Positions 7,764 to 15,749 of a DNA stretch of 64,000 nt are shown one piece after another. How positions within the stretch are numbered: position 1 is the stretch's first letter; each line of letters starts with the position of its first letter. A program made the position numbers and the translations under genes. Below the pieces are notes generated by a model, which had not been told where the DNA came from, made no database searches, and was given only the letters and a program-made list of their open reading frames with translations. The stretch covers positions 1-64,000 of the forward strand of contig DAOUHB010000151.1 of assembly GCA_034428935.1 (NCBI GenBank). The letters are read 5' to 3'. The DNA is from JAAYZQ01 sp034428935. GTDB lineage: Bacteria; Chloroflexota; Anaerolineae; JAAYZQ01.

Positions 7764-9311
7764 TTACGCGGCCAGGTATTCGTCCAGCCCCGGGATGGGC
7801 AGGACAATGTGCCCGCCGCCGGCGCCCCGGAAGAAGCAATCCACCTCGCAGGCCAGGCACTCGATGCAGCGACCCTTCCTGGCCTCTTCGGCGGTAATGT
7901 TCAGGACGGGCAGGCCCTCCTCGTTGCAGGTCAAGATCTTGGGCACGCATTCCTGGATGCAGGCCTTGGTCTCGCAGGTGGCGCAGACGGCGTGGTCGTA
8001 GGTGACCGTGCCGCCGGTGACCGTCTCGAACTGGTAGAGGCGCGCCTCGCCCGCGGCCCCCGGCCGCTCCCTCTTCTGGGGCTCGACGCGCTTTCCCTCC
8101 TGGATAAGGGCGTGCAAGCGGGCGGCGCAGTGGTCCGGCGGGTTGTCCTTCTTGTAGCCCTCCACGGGGGCGGGCACCCAGCCGTTGAGCCATTCCAGGA
8201 TCTCCACGGCCTTGTCCTCGCTGTTGCCCCCCAGGCGGATGACCACCGGCACGTCGATCTGCGTCTCCAGGAAGGCCTTGACGAACCCGCGGGCCGAGTG
8301 GAACTGCTCCTGGCTGGCGACGCCCGACCCGGAGCCAAAGTAGCCGTCGATGGGCCCGGCGGCCATGACGATGCGGGCCGCGCGATAGACCTTGCTGGCG
8401 GCAGGGTTGCCGCTGGTGTCGACAAAGGTGGCCATCTTGTAGCCCTGGCGCATGATGGCGTCCATGCTCATCATGGAGCCGCCGCCGCCCGCGCCGTGAA
8501 AGCCGACGTAGCCCTCTCCCTTCTCGAACCCCTCGGCCATCTGGATAAAGTAAAAGGTGCCGCGATAGTCGTTGGCTTCCACCTTGTAGGCGATCTTTTC
8601 CAGCTCGGTGGGCGGCCGGTCATACTCCCGCGCGATCTCGATGCCCAGGTCCTTGTGGCGAAAGATGCCGTAATCGTCCACCGTCACGCGGCAGTCGGCG
8701 GCCATCAGCGTGCCGTCGGAGAGCTGCACCAGGGGGTTGATCTCGGCCGCCCGGGCGTCGTACTGCTGCGCCAGGTTGTAGAGGCTGACCAGGACGTTGC
8801 CAAGGTCCACCTGGAGCTTGCCGCCGATGCCCGTCCGGCGCACCAGGTCTCGCGCCTGAAAGTCCAGCAGGCCGGTGCCCACGTCGACGTGCATGCGCGC
8901 CACCTTGTCGGGATGGGCCGCGGCGATCTCCTCGATGCCCGTGCCGCCCACGCTGGAAAAGAGGATGATGGGCTGCTGGGCGGCGTCGTCGATGATGACG
9001 CCGGCATAGAACTCGCGGGCAATCTCTACCCGCTCTTCGACGAGAACCTGCTCCACGGTAAAGTTCTTGATGCGCTGGCCCAGCATGTGGCGGGCGGCCT
9101 CTTCGGCCTGGGCGGGGTTGCTTGCCTTCTTGATGCCGCCGAGGCCGGCACGGCCGGTGACCCACGCCTGCATCTTGACCATGGCCTCGCCGCCGATCTC
9201 CTCGGCGATCTGACGGGCCTCTTCGGGGGTGCGCGCCACGCCTCCCCTGGGCACCGCGAGCTTGAACCGTTTCAGCAATTCTTTGCCCTGATACTCGTGT
9301 AGCCTTGCCAT
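7764..9311 (-). CDS. SucC-like ATP-grasp CoA ligase subunit fused to a C-terminal 2x[4Fe-4S] ferredoxin domain
   Basis: 515 residues. Residues 1 to about 390 are a succinyl-CoA synthetase beta / ATP-citrate-lyase-type subunit. Its ATP-grasp N-terminus begins MARLHEYQGKELL, with EINPLVQL near the grasp core and GGNSEDKAVEIL in the C-terminal flavodoxin-like half. After a short linker, Cys443-x2-Cys446-x4-Cys451-x3-Cys455 and Cys482-x2-Cys485-x2-Cys488-x3-Cys492 form a HycB/DmsB-style pair of [4Fe-4S] motifs. SucC is normally about 385-400 residues and has no iron-sulfur domain, so this is a true fusion, and an unusual one. I chose the ATG at MARLHEY because GGAGGAGTT precedes it and the family begins there. 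It pairs with the SucD-like subunit at 6119-7024. Confidence 0.87.
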   Translation of the reverse strand: MARLHEYQGKELLKRFKLAVPRGGVARTPEEARQIAEEIGGEAMVKMQAWVTGRAGLGGIKKASNPAQAEEAARHMLGQRIKNFTVEQVLVEERVEIAREFYAGVIIDDAAQQPIILFSSVGGTGIEEIAAAHPDKVARMHVDVGTGLLDFQARDLVRRTGIGGKLQVDLGNVLVSLYNLAQQYDARAAEINPLVQLSDGTLMAADCRVTVDDYGIFRHKDLGIEIAREYDRPPTELEKIAYKVEANDYRGTFYFIQMAEGFEKGEGYVGFHGAGGGGSMMSMDAIMRQGYKMATFVDTSGNPAASKVYRAARIVMAAGPIDGYFGSGSGVASQEQFHSARGFVKAFLETQIDVPVVIRLGGNSEDKAVEILEWLNGWVPAPVEGYKKDNPPDHCAARLHALIQEGKRVEPQKRERPGAAGEARLYQFETVTGGTVTYDHAVCATCETKACIQECVPKILTCNEEGLPVLNITAEEARKGRCIECLACEVDCFFRGAGGGHIVLPIPGLDEYLAA

Positions 9312-9360
9312 AACTCCTCCGTCGTAGTGTGGTGCGCCGCTGCGCGCCCTGCATTGCCGA

Positions 9361-10461
9361 CTAAAGGTTGTACTCGACCCCAAGGTCGGCAGCGATCTGC
9401 CGCAGTGAGGCCTCCACCTTGGCGCCCAGGGCAATGCCCTCGACGGCGCGGCGGTCGGCCTGCTCGAACTCTTTTTCGCCGTGGACGTAAATGCGGCTGG
9501 CGCCCTCGGCTTTGCGGGCGTTCTTGAGCTGGCGCATCAGGTCGTCCATGGCGGCCTTGATCTCTGCCGCCGGGCGGAAGGCGTCGAGGCGCCAGGCGCC
9601 GAAAAAGTGGCCCAGGTTGGCCGGCAGGGGGTTGCCGTTTTCGTCCCGGGGATAGACGCCCGTGAGGTACGCCGCGCCGGGCAATATCGCCGAAAGGATC
9701 TCGACCATCATGCCCAGGCCGTATCCCTTGTAGCCGCTGAACTCTTCGCCGGCGCCGCCCAGGGGCAACAGGCCGCCCCCGGCGCGCTTCACGAAATTGT
9801 CGAGCACCAGGCCGGCGTCCGTGGTGGGCAGGCCCCTGGCGTCAGTGGCCCAGCCCAGGGGCAGGTCTTTCTCCAGGCGATGATAGACCTCGAGCTTGCC
9901 GCGGGGCACCGTGCTCGTGGCCATGTCCATGACAAAGGGCCGCTCTTTGGCGGCCGGGACGGCCAGAGCGATAGGGTTGGTGCCGTACATGGCGTCGCGG
10001 CCGAAGGTGGGCACCACCAGCACGTCGGCGTTGGTCGTCGAAAAGCCGATCATGTCGTGCTTCAGGGCCATCATGGCATAGTAGCCGGCGATGCCATAGT
10101 GGTTGCTGTTACGCACCGCGGCAAAGCCACAGCCGTAGTCTTGGGCCTTCTCGATGGCCCTGGTCATGGCCCGATGGCTCACCGGCTGTCCCAGGCCGGC
10201 GCCGGCGTCGATGGTGATGGTGGTGGGCGTCTCGGTGACGATGGTCTCAACCGGCCGCGCCACCATGACGCCGTCTTGTAGCCCCTTGACGTACCGGATG
10301 AGGCGGGCGACCCCGTGCGAATCGATGCCGCGCAGGTTCGCCGTCACGAGGTTCTCGGCCGTCACAAAGGCTTCATCTGGCGCCACACCCAGCGTCCGAA
10401 AGACACGCACGCAAAAGTCCAGTAGGTCTTGCGCACGCACATTGCCTCCGCTCTCTGCCAT
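9361..10461 (-). CDS. LDH2-family malate/lactate/sulfolactate-type dehydrogenase
   Basis: 366 residues, typical of the LDH2 / MDG family of NAD(P)-dependent 2-hydroxyacid dehydrogenases (malate, L-sulfolactate, ureidoglycolate, diketogulonate). This fold is unrelated to Rossmann-type LDH. Diagnostic segments are NLRGIDSHGVARL near the N-terminus, RNSNHYGIAGYYAM, and MATSTVPRGKLEVYHR. The start was set at MAESGG because AGGAGGAG lies 6 bases upstream. It is the first gene of the catabolic run, just after a terminator. If the operon cleaves citryl-CoA, this enzyme would reduce oxaloacetate to malate. It could equally oxidise an incoming 2-hydroxy acid, and its specificity is not visible. Confidence 0.87.
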   Translation of the reverse strand: MAESGGNVRAQDLLDFCVRVFRTLGVAPDEAFVTAENLVTANLRGIDSHGVARLIRYVKGLQDGVMVARPVETIVTETPTTITIDAGAGLGQPVSHRAMTRAIEKAQDYGCGFAAVRNSNHYGIAGYYAMMALKHDMIGFSTTNADVLVVPTFGRDAMYGTNPIALAVPAAKERPFVMDMATSTVPRGKLEVYHRLEKDLPLGWATDARGLPTTDAGLVLDNFVKRAGGGLLPLGGAGEEFSGYKGYGLGMMVEILSAILPGAAYLTGVYPRDENGNPLPANLGHFFGAWRLDAFRPAAEIKAAMDDLMRQLKNARKAEGASRIYVHGEKEFEQADRRAVEGIALGAKVEASLRQIAADLGVEYNL

Positions 10462-10488
10462 CTCTTTCTCCTCCTGCAAGGATGTTTT

Positions 10489-10542
10489 AAGAAACGAAAA
10501 GAGGGGTCGAGGGCGCGCCGCCGGGCGCCGCCCTCGAACCCC
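10489..10542 (-). terminator. Rho-independent terminator after the TPR/DUF6398-like gene
   Basis: A GC-rich hairpin at 10503-10542 (GGGGTCGAGGG pairing with CCCTCG-A-ACCCC, with further inner pairing) is followed on the minus strand by TCTTTTCGTTTCTT. It lies between the TPR gene and the LDH2 gene and marks the catabolic run as its own unit. Confidence 0.7.
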
Positions 10543-10603
10543 CAGGTTGTCCTAATCTCCTGGCTTCGTCGCCATGATCTCTATTTCCGTGACGCTAGCC
10601 TCC

Positions 10604-11278
10604 CTATGGCCGCCGGAAGCGTTCCTCCAGATCTTCCAGCATTGCCGCTGCTTCCACCAGCTTGTCGAGGGGATTCTCCTCGCCACGGAAGTAGCGATAG
10701 TCACAGGGCATGATGTCCAGGGTCTGGACCAGGTCGTTATGATAGGCGCGCACCGTCGAGGCGCTGACGCCATACAGGTCGGCGATGTCGCGCTGGCTGA
10801 GCTCACAGAAGTTCACCTTGCGGATGGTATAGTCGAGGGCCGCCGCCCAGGTCTCGGGCTTGCGGATGATGAGCGGTCGTCGCCCGACACAGATGCGATA
10901 CTCGAACCACATCTGTACCGCCGCCCCCACCACTTCCAGGGGCAGGTTCTTGCGGGTCATCTGCTTGGTGAGGAGGGTCTCCACCTCGTCCATGCCCTCG
11001 CCAAAGAGCTGCTCAAATCGCTCGGCCAGGTCGTTGTCTTGTTCGTAGCGGATGTAGGAGCCCAGGGCACGCTTGGCGGCGTCGAAATCCCCGTAGCGAG
11101 CCAGGGCACGGGCGAGGTTCAGGTGATACTGGGGCTCTTCCGGGGCAAGGCGAATCGCTTCGTTCAGCGACTTGATGGCTTCGTCGATGTCCCATCGTTC
11201 GTACTGCTCCACGCCCGTGGCGTTGGCCTTACGAGCTTTTTGCAATGCGGCCGAAGGAACGGTTTGCTTCTGGACCAT
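10604..11278 (-). CDS. TPR protein with DUF6398-like helix-turn-helix domain
   Basis: 224 residues. Residues about 15-80 form two TPR-like helical pairs (ATGVEQYERWDIDEAIKSLNEAI, then a further repeat). Residues about 105-200 resemble the DUF6398 / TFIIB cyclin-like fold: a PETWAAALDYTIRKVNF segment, then LSQRDIADLYGVSASTVRAYHNDL, which reads as a helix-turn-helix. Its role is unknown; nucleic-acid binding is plausible. The ATG follows GGAGAGCA. A TATAAT-like element at the end of the upstream DUF1385 gene (11401-11406, minus strand) may be its -10. The downstream terminator separates it from the catabolic genes, but it is the nearest candidate regulator. Confidence 0.7.
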   Translation of the reverse strand: MVQKQTVPSAALQKARKANATGVEQYERWDIDEAIKSLNEAIRLAPEEPQYHLNLARALARYGDFDAAKRALGSYIRYEQDNDLAERFEQLFGEGMDEVETLLTKQMTRKNLPLEVVGAAVQMWFEYRICVGRRPLIIRKPETWAAALDYTIRKVNFCELSQRDIADLYGVSASTVRAYHNDLVQTLDIMPCDYRYFRGEENPLDKLVEAAAMLEDLEERFRRP

Positions 11279-11401
11279 GTTCTGCTCTCCAGCGTGCCTG
11301 AACTGTCCTGCCCTCGACGTCCGGGACCACTGCCTGGCGCGACGGGCGTCTCCGACAACGCAGGCCGGAGCCCGCGGCGCAAGCGTCACATCCGGGGCCT
11401 A

Positions 11402-12349
11402 TTATAGCACGGCCCCCGGGTAATCGGCAACTTTGTCAAAGGTGCTGGTTGGCTCCGGGACCTCCCGCACGCCCTCGGCCTCCAGAACGCGCTCCAGCGC
11501 GGCGATGCTGACCTCCAGCATGGCCGGGTCGGGCTCGCGCGTGGTCAGCTTTTGCAGGGCCAGGCTGGGCGCCGACAGGGCTCGCACGAGCCAGCTATTG
11601 GTGTGGCGGGCGCTGAGCTTGATATACTCGTAGGCGATGCCCGCCACCAGCGGCAGAAAGACGATGCGCGACAGGATGCGCAGGGCGATGGGTGGCCTGC
11701 CCAACAGGGCAAAGAACAGGATAGAGATGACCATCACCGACAACATGAAGGCCGTCCCACACCGGTAGTGGGCCGTGGAGAAGCGCGCCACCGAAGCGGG
11801 CGTCAGCTCGACGCCTGCCTCGTAGGCATTGATCGTCTTGTGTTCCGCCCCGTGGTAGGCAAACACGCGCCGGATTTCAGGAACCAGGCCGATGGCGGCC
11901 ACGTATCCGATAAAGAGGGCCGTGCGGACGATACCCTCCAGGAGGTTGCTGACGAAGGAAGACTGAATGTGCGGGTCCACTGCTCCCACCAACAGCAGGG
12001 GGGTGACGAAAAAGAGGAGGATGCCCAGGCCCAGGGAAAACGCCACGGTGCCCCAGGCGATGGGCCCTTCGAACTTGACCTCGGCCACGGGCCCCATGGC
12101 CACCTCGGCCGAGTACATCAGGGTGCGAATGCCCAACACCAGCACGTCCCACAGGGCCGTCATGGCCCTCACGAAGGGGATCTTGCTCAAGCGACCCTTA
12201 TAGATCCGCGGGTCCAGGTTCTCGGCGTGCATTACGATCTCGCCATCGGGCCGCCGCACGGCGACGGCTACCGCCTGGCTGCCGCGCATCATCACGCCTT
12301 CCATTACTGCCTGACCGCCATAGTTCAGATTGCGCTGATCTGTGCTCAT
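11402..12349 (-). CDS. DUF1385 family integral membrane protein (YqhQ-like)
   Basis: 315 residues from the chosen ATG (MSTDQRNLNYGGQAVMEGVMMRG); another ATG lies 7 codons upstream. The GGQAVMEGVMMRG N-terminus, the motif AYHGAEHKTINAYEAG and then FSTAHYRCGTAFML identify the DUF1385/YqhQ family of multi-span membrane proteins found in Firmicutes, Chloroflexota and others. About five to six hydrophobic segments are visible. Conserved His and Cys residues in the middle suggest a metal or thiol site. The biochemical function is unknown. It is monocistronic or leads into the TPR gene; its stop overlaps a possible -10 element for that gene. Confidence 0.88.
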   Translation of the reverse strand: MSTDQRNLNYGGQAVMEGVMMRGSQAVAVAVRRPDGEIVMHAENLDPRIYKGRLSKIPFVRAMTALWDVLVLGIRTLMYSAEVAMGPVAEVKFEGPIAWGTVAFSLGLGILLFFVTPLLLVGAVDPHIQSSFVSNLLEGIVRTALFIGYVAAIGLVPEIRRVFAYHGAEHKTINAYEAGVELTPASVARFSTAHYRCGTAFMLSVMVISILFFALLGRPPIALRILSRIVFLPLVAGIAYEYIKLSARHTNSWLVRALSAPSLALQKLTTREPDPAMLEVSIAALERVLEAEGVREVPEPTSTFDKVADYPGAVL

Positions 12350-12893
12350 TGCCAAACTTTGCCTTTCCATTGCCTGGCGCCTTTGCCGGCGGCCTGTCAC
12401 TCGCTGCCCTAGATTGCAGCGCTCCAGGCAAAACAGTGAGTGTCTCGCTCACCTCGAGTCAGGTATGGGTACTGCTCTTCCCGCCCCGGCCCCCGTCGTG
12501 GCCCGCGTAGTCGCCTGGACCCGGGGGCGCGGTGCCTCGCCCACCAGGGGCGCGCACTCTCCTTCTAGCGGGATCCCGCTGCCGGGATCTCGAGCTTCCA
12601 TTTCAACCATGTACTGCATTTATGCTCTCGCGTCTATTGTCCGGTATCTTTACCGGCCGGGGTGTCACCCCTTGGCCGCGCTGAGAGCGCCCATTGTATC
12701 ACAGCCACGGGAAAAGGACAAACAGCCGGTCACTTCTGCTTCTATCGCCCCAGGCTGCACGGGCTGCATCCGACCTGGCCGGCTGCCGCCTGGCTCTACC
12801 CCGACCCAGTTTGCCCGGGGCAGAGCGGCGGGCCAGCCACAGGACCCTATTGTACCATGGAGACGGCCAGGTGTAAAGAGGTTGCGGCCCATT
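12350..12893. other. Divergent intergenic region between DUF1385 and GreA-like genes
   Basis: About 540 bases with no convincing gene. Open frames through it have no ribosome site or family signal. A small dyad (CCGGTATCTTTACCGG, about 12640-12660) is the only structure I see. The last 30 bases hold the promoter of the rightward gene. Confidence 0.5.
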
Positions 12894-12922
12894 TTGGAAA
12901 ATCCGGGACGCGGTGGTATACT
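12894..12922 (+). promoter_or_regulatory. Sigma-70-type promoter for the GreA-like gene
   Basis: TTGGAA at 12894-12899, a 17-base spacer, and TATACT at 12917-12922. The start codon lies at 12941 behind GGAGGTCAGA, so the 5' leader would be only about 12 bases. Confidence 0.65.
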
Positions 12923-12940
12923 CGGCGCGTGGAGGTCAGA

Positions 12941-13450
12941 ATGGCAGATGATCGCCAGGGCAAACGCTGGACCCGCGAAGAGTGGGAGGAGATGCTTCAG
13001 CAGGAGCGCCAGGCGGCGGCCGAGCGGCCGCCCGCCGCCGGGCCGGGCTCGCGGGTGACGGTCGAGCTGGTCGAAGAAGCCGGGGGCAGCGAGCGCCTGG
13101 AGGTGACCCTCGTGCCCGACGAAGGGGCGGACATGGGCCGCGGCTTTCTGGGATTGGGCACGCCCCTTGGCAAGCGCCTGATGGGACAGGTGGCGGGCAG
13201 CACACTGCCCTACAGGCAGGGGGACGTCGTCTCGGTGCGCATCCTGGCCGTCGTCCCCGGCGAGGTTCCCGAGACGGGCGCGGCCGCGGGCCGGCAGTCT
13301 GCCGTGCAAAAGGCGGTCGCCAGGTCCGAGACCGAGGACATCCTGCGGCTGGCGCTGACCGTCGACGTCAAGTGGGGCAGCTACGATCCCGATGGCCTCG
13401 CGCCTGACGAGCCGGACGAGCCAGGTGGACAGCCCCCCTCGGATCCCTAG
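12941..13450 (+). CDS. GreA/GreB C-terminal domain-like protein
   Basis: 169 residues. The segment RVTVELVEEAGGSERLEVTLVPDEGADMGRG, followed by GLGTPLGKRLMG and YRQGDVVSVRILAV, matches the FKBP-like C-terminal domain of Gre transcript-cleavage factors. The N-terminal half has no Gre coiled coil with its acidic tip; it is a short charged helix (REEWEEMLQQERQAAAERP). It may bind RNA polymerase through the Gre secondary-channel docking domain without stimulating cleavage, like other Gre-derived regulators. The C-terminus is Pro/Asp-rich. ATG follows GGAGGTCAGA. Its stop overlaps the convergent stop of the subtilase gene by 4 bases. Confidence 0.7.
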   Translation: MADDRQGKRWTREEWEEMLQQERQAAAERPPAAGPGSRVTVELVEEAGGSERLEVTLVPDEGADMGRGFLGLGTPLGKRLMGQVAGSTLPYRQGDVVSVRILAVVPGEVPETGAAAGRQSAVQKAVARSETEDILRLALTVDVKWGSYDPDGLAPDEPDEPGGQPPSDP

Positions 13451-15711
13451 TTCCGGATCAAGGGCAGGTACAGCAGCCGGTCCGAACCGCCCGGCAGGCA
13501 GTTGTAGCACACCAGGGCAAAGTCCTGGTCGGTGTCGTCGCCGTGGTTGGGGACGCCATCGGAGGGGATGTTGCTGGCCACAACCCGCACCGTGAACGTC
13601 GTGGCAGCTCCCGGCGGCAGGAACACGCCCTCGGTATTATTCATCGCATCGCGGCCACCCCCCGCTAGCGACCAGCCGTCGCTGCCGAAGGCGTTCCCCC
13701 GGTAGGTCTTCCCGCCTGCCTCGACCACCAGGTCCAGGTCGTTGTTCCAGGCCGGCGTGATGCCGCCCTCCCCGTGGCCCGGGGCGTCGGTCCAGGCGAG
13801 CATCAGGCGCAGGGGCCGGTTGCTGTCGCCCACGCGCAGCACTCGCTGCCACACCTGGCCTGTATCGTCCAGTACGGTGAGCTGGTCATAATACCGGACC
13901 GGCACTGCCGGGTTCAGCACGGCCGCCGCATCCAGGCGCCCCCAGCCCTGCTTGCTGTCGAAGGGATGCCCCAGGACGTTATCATCGGCGTCCAAATGGC
14001 CGGCCAGGTCGCGGGCCACGGCCAGGAAGGCGGCCTTGATCAGGGCCGGGCTCGGGTCTGTCGCCCGTCGCGCGCGGTAGTACTGGACAAAAAGGGCGGC
14101 GGCCCCCGAGACGTGGGGGGAGGCCATGCTCGTGCCGGATTTCAAAACGAACTGGTCGTCGCCGTTGCTGCTCGTCGAGTCTACGAAGAAACCGGGAGCC
14201 ACCATGTGGGGGATCTTGCGCCCGTCCAGCGCCGGCCCGTGGGCCGTGTTGTACGAGAGGTCGTCGAAGTTTAGAAGCTGGCTGCCGTCGATATGCTGCA
14301 GGTAGGTGGAGCCGATCGTCAGGATGTTCTTGGCCTCGTCGGGTGAGCCCTGGGTGCTGATGCCGCCTCCGCCGTTCATGATGGACAGGACGTAGGTCAG
14401 CGGTTGGTTGCCCGGCGCCACGGGGTCGGCGTCGCGCACGCCGATGTCGACCTGCATGGCGTAAAAGTCATAGCCCTCGGGCGTTCCCGACGGTCCCCAG
14501 CTATTGCCGGAAATGACGGCGCCGTTGCGGTACGATTCGGCCATAAGCAGTCCCATGTTGGGGCTGTCGCCCTGGTATGCCAGGGTATAGACCTGCTCTA
14601 TGAGCCGCGCCCCCGGCGCCATGCCCAGGCCCCGCAAGAAGCCGCCGCTGTCGGCGATCCCCGACGAGCCGTCGGCGGCCATGATGCCTGCGGTGTGCGT
14701 GCCGTGATCGCTCATCAGGGCGCCACCACACGTACTTCCGCTGCAGGGCAGCATCCGGCCGACCAGGTCCTGGTGCGTCCCTCGAATGCCGGCGTCGACG
14801 TTGGCAATGACGACGCCCGTGCCATCCAGGCCCAGGTCCGCCAGCCACTCCTGGTAGCCGGCGAAGGCAAAGTTCGAGTTGAGGTTGTTGGCACTGACCT
14901 GGTTGCTCATCTCGCCCCGCAGGCCGCCATCGGTGGGCGTGACCTGGACGCTGTACACCCCCGGAATCCGCGCCGCTGCTTGCAGGGCCGGGGCGGGCAG
15001 GCGCAGGCTGACGTGCGACAGGGCCCGGTCAAGCGCCACGCGGGCGCCGGGGTCACCGCCCAGGCTCGCCAGCCGGTTGACGGCTTCCTCCACGTCCGCA
15101 GCGCGGACAAGCAACACGTTCAGCGGCACCGGTTCGGCGCCCAGGATGCGCCAGCGGGGGTCGAGGCGCCAGGCCGGCTCAAAGGGCCCGGTCCACCGCA
15201 CAAAGTCGTGGCCTGCGGCCCGCTCCAGGGCGGCAGCGTCGCCCCAGGCGATATAGCTGTAGGGGTGGACATAACGCACGAGCTCCAGCCCGGCCGCCTC
15301 CAGCGCGGACAGCCACTCGGCCCTGGTGGGACCGATCAACTGGACGAGCTGTAGATCGTGCCCCTCGGCGGCCGCGTCGTCCCGTTCGGCCGCGGGCTGC
15401 CAGCCGGCAGGCAGGCGTACGCCGTCCCGCACGGGATCAAAGCTCTGCCCGCCCAGGTCCAGCCGGTAGGGGTCGGGCTGGACCTCGTAGGGCAGGCCGC
15501 CGGCCTGGAGGAGGAGCAGGTCGCCTTCGGCCAGCTCCAGCCAGGCAAAGCTGCCATAATCCACGAGGCGCACCGGCTCCAGCCCGGCCTCCCGGGCCTG
15601 GCGCAGGTGATCCGGCGACATGCGGACGAAAACGGTGGAGGCTGGCTCCCTTGCCGCGGCCGGCGGCAAGGTCAAGAGCAGGATTGCGAGCAACAGGAGT
15701 ACGCGCCCCAC
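13447..15711 (-). CDS. Secreted subtilisin-like serine protease (S8, KP43-like)
   Basis: 754 residues starting at GTG after AGAGG; a longer frame continues upstream but overlaps another gene. A signal peptide (about 1-20, AILLLTLPPAAA) precedes a prodomain-like region. The S8 triad is complete: Asp306 in ANVDAGI, His336 in DHGTHTAG and Ser528 in GTSMASPHVSGAAAL, with the oxyanion Asn in SGNSWG. Residues about 600-735 form a beta-barrel like the C-terminal domain of KP43 subtilases (LAWTDAPG, NNDLDLVVEAGG). The extreme C-terminus is DRLLYLPLIRN, a tail shared with the 36155-38893 protein. It acts outside the cell, probably in protein degradation. It is the last gene of a run with the anchored protein and the M50 protease. 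Confidence 0.9.
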   Translation of the reverse strand: MGRVLLLLAILLLTLPPAAAREPASTVFVRMSPDHLRQAREAGLEPVRLVDYGSFAWLELAEGDLLLLQAGGLPYEVQPDPYRLDLGGQSFDPVRDGVRLPAGWQPAAERDDAAAEGHDLQLVQLIGPTRAEWLSALEAAGLELVRYVHPYSYIAWGDAAALERAAGHDFVRWTGPFEPAWRLDPRWRILGAEPVPLNVLLVRAADVEEAVNRLASLGGDPGARVALDRALSHVSLRLPAPALQAAARIPGVYSVQVTPTDGGLRGEMSNQVSANNLNSNFAFAGYQEWLADLGLDGTGVVIANVDAGIRGTHQDLVGRMLPCSGSTCGGALMSDHGTHTAGIMAADGSSGIADSGGFLRGLGMAPGARLIEQVYTLAYQGDSPNMGLLMAESYRNGAVISGNSWGPSGTPEGYDFYAMQVDIGVRDADPVAPGNQPLTYVLSIMNGGGGISTQGSPDEAKNILTIGSTYLQHIDGSQLLNFDDLSYNTAHGPALDGRKIPHMVAPGFFVDSTSSNGDDQFVLKSGTSMASPHVSGAAALFVQYYRARRATDPSPALIKAAFLAVARDLAGHLDADDNVLGHPFDSKQGWGRLDAAAVLNPAVPVRYYDQLTVLDDTGQVWQRVLRVGDSNRPLRLMLAWTDAPGHGEGGITPAWNNDLDLVVEAGGKTYRGNAFGSDGWSLAGGGRDAMNNTEGVFLPPGAATTFTVRVVASNIPSDGVPNHGDDTDQDFALVCYNCLPGGSDRLLYLPLIRN

Positions 15712-15749
15712 GCGAACCTCTTGGTTATTTGGCTGCGGGGTGGCAGCCT

